5,830 nt of DNA from Acidimicrobiia bacterium. GTDB taxonomy: Bacteria > Actinomycetota > Acidimicrobiia > Acidimicrobiales > SZUA-35. This document shows positions 1-5,770 of the stretch, piece by piece. Under the pieces are notes generated by a model, which worked only from the letters and a program-made list of their open reading frames with translations, was not told the origin of the DNA and made no database searches. Numbering within the stretch: the first letter of the stretch is position 1; the number at the start of each line of letters is the position of its first letter. A program made the position numbers and the translations under genes. The stretch lies in assembly GCA_029857855.1 (NCBI GenBank), contig JAOUGG010000199.1, positions 1-5,830 of the forward strand, read 5' to 3'.

Positions 1-603
1 GGCTCGGCGCTGTTCGGAGCCCTGGTCACGGTGGTGGCGAGGCTCTACGTCGCCTTCCCCGTCCTCCTGGCGCTGCCGCTCATCATGGCGATCTTCGGAG
101 CGCTCGGTCTGGCGCTCGTCGAGTCCGACCGGACGACGAAGGCGGCAGCGGCCCGCAACGAGATCCGGGCTGCGCTGACCCAGTTCCTCGAGCTGACGTC
201 GATCATGCTGGCCGGTGGCGCCGGTGCCGAGACGGCTCTGGAGCGGGCCTCGCTCAACGGCTACGGCCGAGGCTTTTCCCTGTTCGCCCGCGAGATCGTC
301 CGGGCCAAGGAGGACCCGAAGCTCAACGCCTTCGTCGCTCTGCGTGATCTCGGCATGCGTATCAACATCAGCGAACTCGTCGACTTCGGCAACGTGATGA
401 TCCTGAGCAGCGAGAACTCGGCCACGATCCGTCAGGCGCTCAACGACAAGGCCGGGCTCATCGTGCTGCAGGACCACGAACGGCGCCGGGCGGCGGCCAA
501 CTCCCGCAACGTCTGGATGTCGATTCCCGTCGTCGGCATGGCCGGCGGCTTCATCTTCTGGCTGATGTACGCGGCAACGGCCGGCCTCGTCGGAGTCGGC
601 TGA
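1..603 (+). CDS. TadC-like pilus platform protein (T2SSF domain), 5' end outside window
   Basis: Inner-membrane platform protein of a Tad/Flp pilus, related to GspF/PilC; such proteins sit at the base of the machine and couple the motor ATPase to subunit extrusion. The frame is open from base 1 with no stop, giving 200 visible residues. A GTG at 31 could start translation, but it falls within a hydrophobic stretch and leaves too short a protein, so I treat the gene as 5'-truncated by the window edge; full-length relatives are near 300 residues. Visible residues about 1-40 are hydrophobic (one or two membrane segments). Residues about 57-160 match the T2SSF helical bundle, with the typical 'small-residue then ALERAS' stretch (LAGGAGAETALERAS). 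Basic ERRRAAANSR precedes a final hydrophobic segment (about 172-198). Its place directly before a pilin gene fits TadC better than TadB, but the fragment alone cannot exclude TadB. Confidence 0.8.
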   Translation, partial: GSALFGALVTVVARLYVAFPVLLALPLIMAIFGALGLALVESDRTTKAAAARNEIRAALTQFLELTSIMLAGGAGAETALERASLNGYGRGFSLFAREIVRAKEDPKLNAFVALRDLGMRINISELVDFGNVMILSSENSATIRQALNDKAGLIVLQDHERRRAAANSRNVWMSIPVVGMAGGFIFWLMYAATAGLVGVG

Positions 604-675
604 GCCATGCCGACCACGTCGTCACCAACCAGGCACTCCACGAACCAAAACCACGAAAACCCAACGGAGCAAACC
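604..675 (+). promoter_or_regulatory. G-poor leader and ribosome binding site of the pilin gene
   Basis: This 72-nt gap is the longest between genes in the operon. Bases about 620-665 are rich in C and A and nearly free of G, so the transcript should be little structured; CCACGAA occurs twice (638-644 and 651-657). GGAG at 666-669 lies 6 nt before the ATG at 676 and decides the pilin start. An in-frame ATG at 607 would add 23 residues, but its codons have a weaker G/C third-position bias than the neighbours and its GGAG (593-596) is 10 nt away. An internal promoter or RNA processing site for extra pilin synthesis is possible, but I see no convincing -35/-10 pair. Confidence 0.55.
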
Positions 676-894
676 ATGACAACACTGCATCACCTGACGA
701 TCTCGACCTACGTTCCGCTTCGGAACGCCGCCGGTCGGTTCTGGCGGGATCAGCGAGGGGCGTCGATTTCCACGGTGCTGCTCATCGCCATCCTCGTCAT
801 CGCCATCGCCGCCTTCGGCGCGATCGTGGCCGGGCAGATCAACACCGCGGGCCAATCCGTCGGCGGCGTCGACTTCAGCGGCAACACCAACTAG
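676..894 (+). CDS. Flp-like type IVb pilin, 72 aa
   Basis: Probable major pilus subunit, or a close Flp-like homologue, exported as a prepilin and cleaved by the prepilin peptidase encoded later in the operon. The leader (residues 1-28) has several basic residues and ends in RDQRG; predicted cleavage after Gly28 leaves a mature protein of about 44 residues, within the usual small Flp range. Residues 31-53 form one very hydrophobic helix, followed by a short Gly/Asn/Ser-rich tail ending FSGNTN. Start chosen from the GGAG 6 nt upstream. Odd: the mature N-terminus reads ASISTV, so the usual Glu at +5 and Tyr at +6 of Flp pilins are Thr and Val. The next gene begins 8 nt after the stop. The family assignment rests on size, context and architecture more than on motif identity; a minor pilin is the main alternative. 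Confidence 0.72.
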   Translation: MTTLHHLTISTYVPLRNAAGRFWRDQRGASISTVLLIAILVIAIAAFGAIVAGQINTAGQSVGGVDFSGNTN

Positions 895-902
895 CAGATC
901 GC

Positions 903-1286
903 ATGACGACGAGCAGGCTGGCACGAGAGGAGGGCGAGACCGCGGTCGCATCGACGATCCTGGTCCCGCTTCTGCTGTTTGGCCTGTTCATGCTGATTCA
1001 GATCCTGATGGGTTTCTATGTTCGCTCGGTGGCGTCCGCGGCCGCCACCGATGCGGCATCCTTTCTCGCTCAGGACGGGGTCACCAGCGGTCAGGCCGAG
1101 GCCTACGCCACGAACTTCATCAACGATCAGTCCGGCGGGCTGATCTCCAACCTGTCGGTCACCGCTTCCAAGGGCGCGGAGTTCACGAACGTGTCGGTCA
1201 ACGGCGACACCAATCTCCTGTGGAGCGTCGGCCTCGGCGTCGACGCCTCTGCTCCCGTCGAACGTTTCCAGCCCCAGGGTCCATGA
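903..1286 (+). CDS. TadE-like pseudopilin, 127 aa
   Basis: Minor pilin-like subunit of the Tad machine, anchored in the membrane by one N-terminal helix with a small extracytoplasmic domain. Residues 9-11 (EEG) precede a hydrophobic segment at about 14-38, in the TadE arrangement of a short charged head, Gly, then helix. The downstream stretch SVASAAATDAASFLAQDG is the Ala-rich amphipathic region seen in TadE proteins, and the end (ASAPVERF, 116-122) is a typical closing motif of actinobacterial TadE-like proteins. If cleaved after Gly11, the mature +5 residue is Ala, where TadE normally has Glu in a VEF context (here VAS). ATG at 903 has no clear Shine-Dalgarno, but no other in-frame start lies before the helix. 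It lies 8 nt after the pilin gene and 4 nt before the next, so coupling is likely. Confidence 0.8.
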   Translation: MTTSRLAREEGETAVASTILVPLLLFGLFMLIQILMGFYVRSVASAAATDAASFLAQDGVTSGQAEAYATNFINDQSGGLISNLSVTASKGAEFTNVSVNGDTNLLWSVGLGVDASAPVERFQPQGP

Positions 1287-1290
1287 TTCC

Positions 1291-1794
1291 ATGATGATGC
1301 GATCGATGAGCAGCCAACCGTCGCGAGCTCTGGTTGCGGCGCTCGACGACGAGGGATCGGCCGGTTATTCGACGCTCATCGTCGTGCTCAGCTTCTTCGC
1401 CCTGCTCGGGCTGGGGGTGGCGGGAATGCGGATCTTCACCGGAGCGGGCGACCTCCAGGCCGCAGCCCAGTCGGCGGCCCGGGCAGCCTCGCTGGAACAC
1501 GACCTCGGCGACGCCCAGGCCGCCGCCCAGACCGTGGCGATGGCCGAGTTGAGCCGGGCCGACGAAGCATGCGAGAGTCCGTCGATTAACGTTTCCGCCG
1601 GGAACGGCGGATTCCAACCCGGCGGCTCGGTGCGGATCGACATGACCTGCACGGTGTCCTATCAGGGCCTGTGGGTGCCGTTCATGGGGTCGTCGCGACC
1701 CGTGTCGGTGTCGGCCATCGAGCCGATCGACTGCCTGCGTGGCGGCGGCCCCGACGCCCTCAGCCTCGCCGACAACTGCTACTACGGCGGGTGA
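1291..1794 (+). CDS. TadE/TadG-like pilus assembly protein with four cysteines, 167 aa
   Basis: Second pilin-like membrane protein. The head (residues 1-22) ends DDEG, followed by a hydrophobic helix at about 26-47 and the Ala-rich stretch DLQAAAQSAARAASLEHD typical of TadE/TadG N-termini. The rest is a predicted extracytoplasmic domain with four cysteines (94, 120, 148, 163), the only member of the set so equipped, suggesting two disulfides. Three adjacent ATG codons (1291, 1294, 1297) and one at 1306 are all possible starts; I keep the first because it gives the tightest spacing (4 nt) to the gene before, though the AGGG at 1276-1279 is weak. With cleavage after Gly22 the +5 residue is Ser. 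It could be called TadE- or TadG-like; it lacks the von Willebrand domain of full-length TadG. Confidence 0.72.
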   Translation: MMMRSMSSQPSRALVAALDDEGSAGYSTLIVVLSFFALLGLGVAGMRIFTGAGDLQAAAQSAARAASLEHDLGDAQAAAQTVAMAELSRADEACESPSINVSAGNGGFQPGGSVRIDMTCTVSYQGLWVPFMGSSRPVSVSAIEPIDCLRGGGPDALSLADNCYYGG

Positions 1795-1798
1795 CCAG

Positions 1799-2221
1799 AT
1801 GATGGTACGAACCAGACGAGCCGACGACGACCGGGGTGACGCCGGGGTGGCGTTCGTCCTCATCATTCCGGCGCTCCTGTTCGTCGTCGTCCACCTCATA
1901 ACCGCCAGCCAGCAGCTCTACGAGCGCCGTGAGGCGTGGGCGGTGGCGGCGGCCGCCAGCCGGGTCGGGGCGCAGGCCGATCCGCTGCTGGTCCGCCAGA
2001 CCAACGAGCCGACGATCGACGCGGGCAAGGCCCGGGCCGCCGTTATCCGCTACGTCAGTGACGCCGGCTACCAGCTCGACGTGTTCGATCTGCAGGGCAA
2101 CACCCTGGTCATCGAGGTGTCGGGAACCATCGACTATGTCTTTCCGACGACCCTGAGTTCCACCATCACCGGCCGGGCGGAGACGACGCTTCGATCCGGG
2201 GTCGTCACGGAGGGCGGGTAG
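1799..2221 (+). CDS. TadE-like pseudopilin, 140 aa
   Basis: Third consecutive pilin-like gene. Basic and acidic head (residues 1-13, ending DDDRG), one hydrophobic helix at about 16-36, then an Ala-rich amphipathic region (AWAVAAAASRVGAQAD) and a small domain with alternating hydrophobic residues (LDVFDLQGNTLVIEVSG) that looks like beta strands. These features match the TadE family. ATG at 1799, 4 nt after the stop of the previous gene, is preferred; the same frame stays open back to an ATG at 1739, but that would overlap the previous gene and add a low-complexity Ala/Thr/Pro tail with no family resemblance. A second ATG at 1802 is equally possible. If processed after Gly13 the +5 residue is Ala. 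Likely a minor subunit working with the two TadE-like proteins before it. Confidence 0.75.
   Translation: MMVRTRRADDDRGDAGVAFVLIIPALLFVVVHLITASQQLYERREAWAVAAAASRVGAQADPLLVRQTNEPTIDAGKARAAVIRYVSDAGYQLDVFDLQGNTLVIEVSGTIDYVFPTTLSSTITGRAETTLRSGVVTEGG
2209..2214 (+). promoter_or_regulatory. Ribosome binding site of the LysM membrane protein
   Basis: GGAGGG ends 7 nt before the ATG at 2222 and lies inside the last codons of the previous gene, whose stop codon directly abuts that ATG. It is the clearest Shine-Dalgarno in the operon and fixes the start of the large LysM gene. Confidence 0.6.
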
Positions 2222-4567
2222 ATGGCCGAGTCCGCCGGTCGATTCGTGCGGGGGCTGCAGACGCTCGCCGCGGGGCTGTTCGGGCTCGCCGTGCTCGTCG
2301 GGGTGCCACTGATGTTGTGGCGCTTCATCGGCAATCCGCTGGACCTTCTCCCCCAGTCGTGGGACGAGGCCAGGCGTATGGTCGATCAGCGCAACGTCAC
2401 GGCCGACGTCATGCTCGCGGTGCTGGCCTGCGTGATGTGGGTGCTGTGGTTCCAGTTCCTGTGGGCCACGCTGTGGGAGCTGTTGGTGGTCGGTCCCAAG
2501 GCGGGCCGGGGCGAAGTCGCCCGGGAGGCGCCGGGCGTTCCCCGGTTCATCCGCTCGATCGTGTCGGCCGTTGCCTCGGGCCTGTTGTCGGCCAGTGTCG
2601 TGGCCAGCGCGTCGTCGGCGGGATCGCTCCTTCCCGATCTGGTGGCCAGCGCCCCGGTTCTGGCGAGCGAACTCGTGCAGGGCGACGTCGTCGACCACGA
2701 CGCCGCTGTGGCCGGCGCGATGTCCATGCAGTTCTACCGGATCACCGACCACGATCGCATGTGGGATCTGGCCGGTCAGAACGACGCCGTGTTGCAGCGC
2801 ATCCTGGAGATGAACGCCGATCAGGTGAAGTCGCCGATCGACTTCCGGCCGGGCATGACGATCCGGGTTCCGGTCAGCCTCAACCTCCCCGACGCCGTGT
2901 CCGACGAGGCCGAGCTCGATCCGGGTGCGGCGGCCGGCGATGCCTCTGACAGCGCCGACGGCAACACCGTCTACGAGGTCGTCGAGGGTGACAACCTGTG
3001 GAACATCTCGAAGATCCGCCTGGCCGAGGCCGCTGAAGGCGAGCGACCGTCGAACCAGGAGATTCTCGAGGAGGTGACCGACGTCGTCGAACGCAACCCC
3101 GACGTCATCGAGGATCCGGATCTGATCTACCCCGGTGAGCTGCTGACGCTCCGATCGGTCGAGGACTCGGTGACGGCCGGGTCCGAATCGGAGGTGGTCG
3201 CCGAAGCGTCGGCAGATTTGGCGGAAGAAACCGGGGACGACACAGCGACCGAGGACGAAGCCACCGAGGACGACGCGATCGAGTCACGGCCGGTCGAGGC
3301 GGAGACTGGATCGCCCGCCGTCGAACCCACGACCATCGAATCCGTCCCGGTCGAGCCCACCACCATCGAATCCGTGCCGGTGGCGAGCACGACCATCCAG
3401 TCGATTCCGGTCGATTCGAGCACGGGCGGCGCCTCGGGTGCCGCTGCGGCTATGGCCGACGAGCCCGAGATCAACGCCCCGGCCGAGGCGCCGTCGGCGG
3501 CGCCCTGGCTGCTCGGCGGGGCCGCGCTGTCGTCGGCCCTCCTCGGGCTGTATCTGGTCGGGCGGCGGCAGGCCGGCGGGTTCACGGTTGGCTTCTCCCG
3601 GAAGGCGGTCGACGACGGGCCCGAGACTCCCCCGCTTCTCCAGGCCATTGCCCGAACCGCCGACCCCCGGTTCATGACGTGGGTGGCCCGGCGCCTCGAC
3701 GACACGCTCGCGGGGCACGGCACGTCGGCCGCGTTCCCGACGGCGATGCTGGTCACTCCGGGCCGGCGGCTGGAGATGCAGTGGCCGAATCCGGTGGTGC
3801 TCACGGCTCCGAAGTGGGGCATGGTCGACGGGGAGGGTCGGCGGTGGGCTTGCGACTACGATCCCGACCACGAGGCGGCCCCTTCCGAACCGCCGACCGC
3901 TCCCGGCCCGATGACCACGGCCGCGCTGCCGGCCATGTTGAGCCTCGGGCGGGTGATCGACGAGGGCCCGGCCGTCGTCGGTTTCGAGGGCGCTGAGCCT
4001 CTCGACGGCACCGAACTGCTGGTCAACGTCGAGCACTTCGGCTCGATCGCTGTCTGCGGATCGACCGGTCATGTGTTCTCGGCCGTCCGGGCGATGATCT
4101 TCGAGCTGGCGGCCGGTGCTCAGGTCTGCAGGACTCAGGTGACGACGGTCGACTTCGAGGTCGAGGGCGCCGAGATCCTGCCCGCCATCGATTCGGCTCG
4201 TGAGTCTGAGGCGCTCGAGATGGCGGCCGCGCCAGCCGACACCGGGTCCACGCTGCGGGTTTTCGTGGTGCATGCCACCTTCGCTCAACTCGACCAGTGG
4301 TTCGAACTGGCGAAGCCGGGCACCGGTGTGGCGCTCATCCTGATCGGTGACGTTCGGTCCAGCCGCCTCGGATCGCGTTACGTGCTCGACGACAACGGCA
4401 CCGGCGAGTTTCACGGCCTCCAGCGGAGGGTGCGGGTGTTCGGCCTGGAGAGTTCGACGGCGCTGGCGATCGAGGAGCTGTTCCGAGCCCCGGAACCGAC
4501 AGGTGAGCCGGTTGCCGATTCGCTCCGCAGCATGCCGGTCGGATCGTTCGAGCCGTCGGGCGGTTGA
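2222..4567 (+). CDS. Multi-pass LysM protein of the Tad operon with a large cytoplasmic domain, 781 aa
   Basis: Large membrane protein likely to tie the pilus machine to peptidoglycan. Hydrophobic segments at about 12-33, 62-90 and, weaker, 112-146. A degenerate LysM at 171-218 (YRITDHDRMWDLA ... FRPGMTIRVP) is followed by a clearer LysM at 250-310 (YEVVEGDNLWNIS ... IYPGELLTL) with an insert before its NPDV. An acidic linker (313-427) contains three 10-residue repeats. A membrane segment at 428-446 is followed by RR, and the rest (about 450-781) is soluble. Charge rules put the LysM domains outside and both ends inside. The C-terminal part, about 596-755, resembles a degenerate FtsK-like P-loop domain. 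Similar LysM proteins in actinobacterial Tad loci often end in a BTAD domain; I see none here. It abuts the gene before and overlaps the next by one base. The LysM and topology calls are firm; the overall role is inferred. Confidence 0.8.
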   Translation: MAESAGRFVRGLQTLAAGLFGLAVLVGVPLMLWRFIGNPLDLLPQSWDEARRMVDQRNVTADVMLAVLACVMWVLWFQFLWATLWELLVVGPKAGRGEVAREAPGVPRFIRSIVSAVASGLLSASVVASASSAGSLLPDLVASAPVLASELVQGDVVDHDAAVAGAMSMQFYRITDHDRMWDLAGQNDAVLQRILEMNADQVKSPIDFRPGMTIRVPVSLNLPDAVSDEAELDPGAAAGDASDSADGNTVYEVVEGDNLWNISKIRLAEAAEGERPSNQEILEEVTDVVERNPDVIEDPDLIYPGELLTLRSVEDSVTAGSESEVVAEASADLAEETGDDTATEDEATEDDAIESRPVEAETGSPAVEPTTIESVPVEPTTIESVPVASTTIQSIPVDSSTGGASGAAAAMADEPEINAPAEAPSAAPWLLGGAALSSALLGLYLVGRRQAGGFTVGFSRKAVDDGPETPPLLQAIARTADPRFMTWVARRLDDTLAGHGTSAAFPTAMLVTPGRRLEMQWPNPVVLTAPKWGMVDGEGRRWACDYDPDHEAAPSEPPTAPGPMTTAALPAMLSLGRVIDEGPAVVGFEGAEPLDGTELLVNVEHFGSIAVCGSTGHVFSAVRAMIFELAAGAQVCRTQVTTVDFEVEGAEILPAIDSARESEALEMAAAPADTGSTLRVFVVHATFAQLDQWFELAKPGTGVALILIGDVRSSRLGSRYVLDDNGTGEFHGLQRRVRVFGLESSTALAIEELFRAPEPTGEPVADSLRSMPVGSFEPSGG
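3320..3409 (+). repeat. Three in-frame 30-bp tandem repeats in the LysM protein linker
   Basis: Units at 3320-3349, 3350-3379 and 3380-3409 encode VEPTTIESVP, VEPTTIESVP and VASTTIQSIP (residues 367-396). The first two are identical at the protein level with a few synonymous base changes; the third is diverged. They sit in the acidic, Thr/Ser/Pro-rich linker that should span from the LysM domains to the last membrane segment, so copy number could set spacer length. Confidence 0.85.
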
Positions 4568-5025
4568 TGACAGCGCTCGGCTGGCTGTGGTTCTCCGCGG
4601 TCGCGGGCATCGTCGTGACGGTCGCGGTGGCCGACTGGCGGCGGCGTTTCGTCGGCAACGGCCTCGTAGCGGCGCTGACGGTGCTCGCCGCGGTGTTCGT
4701 CGTCGTCGGTGACGCCGAGGCCGTGGTCGCATCACGGTGGTGGTCGGTAGCCGCCACTGGCGCCGTCTTCCTCGTCGGCCTCGGCGCCTGGGCGGGCGGG
4801 CTGGTCGGAGCCGGTGACGTCAAACTGCTGGTGCCGGTGACCCTGATCATGGTCCGCCTCGGGACCACCGCCTGGCTGTTCTATCTCGGCGTCTTCATCG
4901 CCGCCGCCGTCGTCGTCCTGACCGTCTCCGCTCGTCGCGGCCGAACGTTTCCCCTGGCGCCCGTTCTGGTTCTCGGTGTGATCCCAGCCCTCCTGGCCGC
5001 TCCCCCACCCTGGTTCGTGACCTGA
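4567..5025 (+). CDS. Prepilin peptidase, A24 family, TadV/CpaA type, 152 aa
   Basis: Membrane aspartyl protease that cleaves the leaders of Flp and TadE-like prepilins at the cytoplasmic side of the membrane. Both catalytic aspartates are present: Asp23 in ADWRRRFVGN and Asp84 in the hallmark GAGDVKL. FPLAPVLVLG (128-137) near the C-terminus is a further family motif. Hydrophobic segments run almost the whole length (about 4-22, 33-48, 62-80, 86-95, 102-120, 131-145). At 152 residues it is the short, methylase-free form usual in Tad loci, unlike the longer PilD. ATG at 4567 overlaps the stop of the LysM gene by one base (TGATG); a TTG at 4564 would add one residue and is less likely. As the last gene of the operon it supplies the processing step for the pilin-like proteins encoded upstream. 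Confidence 0.9.
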   Translation: MTALGWLWFSAVAGIVVTVAVADWRRRFVGNGLVAALTVLAAVFVVVGDAEAVVASRWWSVAATGAVFLVGLGAWAGGLVGAGDVKLLVPVTLIMVRLGTTAWLFYLGVFIAAAVVVLTVSARRGRTFPLAPVLVLGVIPALLAAPPPWFVT

Positions 5026-5143
5026 CCCACATACACCGGACACCCCCGTTATCGCAACAAACGAGTGGGTTCACTGATACAGCTGTGCGGTCTCGCCGAT
5101 CACCTTCCGAGGAACCGTTTGGCCCAACCCCGCGCTTCCAGAA
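5026..5143. other. Convergent intergenic region with a weak hairpin
   Basis: This 118-nt gap separates the ends of the prepilin peptidase and vapC genes. The best inverted repeat I find is 5088-5117: CGGTCTCG pairs with CGAG/ACCG across a 12-nt loop, with a two-base bulge (GA) on the 3' side, followed by only three T residues. It could act as a poor terminator for the pilus operon. An 8-bp palindrome, ACAGCTGT, lies at 5079-5086. No open reading frame worth calling is present. Confidence 0.35.
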
Positions 5144-5560
5144 CTATCCACCCGAGCCCTTCCTCACGATCCACTGTGTCGGCTGACCGGTCACGGCGGC
5201 GATGAGGTCGTAGTCGTGGTCGTAGTGGAGAACCGTCGCACCGTGGAGCTCGGCCGAGGCCGCAATCATGAGTTCGGGTAGCGGCAGCCGATGCCGGCCG
5301 CGGCGCGCAAGATGATGTTGCACTTCCATCGCCCTGTCCATGGCGTGCTCATCAACGGGCAACCACGGCAGTGCCTCGATGCCGTTCTTCAGCCGTTCAT
5401 AATCGTCCAGGTTGCGCGCCGAATAGAGCACCTCGAGGGCAATCACGTGGTTGGACGCAAGGGCGCCCTCGGACAGCAACAGGGCGAGCAGATCGCGAGC
5501 GGCCTGGCTATGGCGTCGCTGTTCGAGTGCGGACTTGTCGGCCAGGTACAGGCCTGTCAT
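5144..5560 (-). CDS. vapC: VapC-like PIN-domain ribonuclease toxin, 138 aa
   Basis: Type II toxin; PIN-domain VapC proteins are Mg-dependent ribonucleases that cut tRNA or rRNA and are held inactive by VapB. The length is typical. Acidic residues fall at family positions: Asp8 in LADKSAL, Glu43 in IALEVLYSARN, and Asp114/Asp116/Asp118 in VLHYDHDYDLIA. The stretch ELMIAASAELHGATVLHYD and the ending TGQPTQWIV match the common actinobacterial VapC layout. Odd: in PELMIAA the acidic residue is Glu96, where relatives usually have Asp (PDLLIAA). Charge is kept, but the side chain is longer, so activity may be altered. The start overlaps the vapB stop by ATGA, with no good Shine-Dalgarno, implying translational coupling to the antitoxin. 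The gene faces the pilus operon and probably has nothing to do with it. Confidence 0.88.
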   Translation of the reverse strand: MTGLYLADKSALEQRRHSQAARDLLALLLSEGALASNHVIALEVLYSARNLDDYERLKNGIEALPWLPVDEHAMDRAMEVQHHLARRGRHRLPLPELMIAASAELHGATVLHYDHDYDLIAAVTGQPTQWIVRKGSGG

Positions 5561-5760
5561 CGCCAGGCGTTGCGCATGACCTCGGGATCGGCAAGGTCTG
5601 CTGCTGCGTGATCCAAGTCGTCCAGAAATGCCAGACGGACCTTCCGGGCGGCGATCTCCGCCAGAGCTCGATTCACCGTCTCAACTTTGGTCGTTGTGCC
5701 CAACACTTCAGCGGCGGCAGCCAAGCTGTCGTCGTCCACGTCGATAACTGTACGCGTCAT
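5557..5760 (-). CDS. vapB: VapB-like ribbon-helix-helix antitoxin, 67 aa
   Basis: Antitoxin that binds and inhibits VapC and, as a dimer, represses its own operon. The N-terminus TRTVIDVDD forms the DNA-binding strand, followed by helices at about 11-20 and 25-40; VLGTTTKVETVNRALAEIA is the signature of this VapB group. The C-terminal tail ends MRNAWR; in related complexes such a tail, with its Trp and Arg, lies across the toxin active site. ATG at 5758-5760 (complement) is preceded by a strong GGAGG (complement of 5765-5769), 4 nt away. Its TGA overlaps the vapC start by four bases. The AT-rich operator directly upstream fits autorepression. Length is normal and no residue looks out of place. 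Confidence 0.9.
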   Translation of the reverse strand: MTRTVIDVDDDSLAAAAEVLGTTTKVETVNRALAEIAARKVRLAFLDDLDHAAADLADPEVMRNAWR

Positions 5761-5770
5761 CAGACCTCCA

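Noticed and set aside
607..675. Longer pilin start at ATG 607 (95-residue protein)
   Set aside because: The GGAG for 607 is 10 nt away, the added codons have poor G/C third-position bias, and the ATG at 676 has a well-placed GGAG and gives a normal Flp leader length.
1739..1798. Upstream ATG at 1739 for the third TadE-like gene
   Set aside because: It would overlap the preceding gene by 56 nt and add a low-complexity Ala/Thr/Pro segment; the ATG at 1799 just after the previous stop fits the operon spacing.
1760..2752. Long antisense open frame of 330 codons
   Set aside because: High-G+C shadow frame opposite the TadE-like and LysM genes; rich in Arg/His/Gly/Pro with no recognisable domain or ribosome binding site.
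3320..3409. CRISPR-like or mobile repeat
   Set aside because: The 30-bp units are direct, adjacent, in frame and without spacers; they are a protein linker repeat.
3284..4735. Antisense open frame of 483 codons opposite the LysM gene
   Set aside because: Arg/Pro/His-rich composition typical of a shadow frame in G+C-rich DNA, while the sense strand encodes clear LysM and prepilin peptidase motifs.
5025..5070. ACCCAC ... GTGGGT inverted repeat as terminator of the pilus operon
   Set aside because: Only 6 bp of stem around a 34-nt loop, with no T tract.
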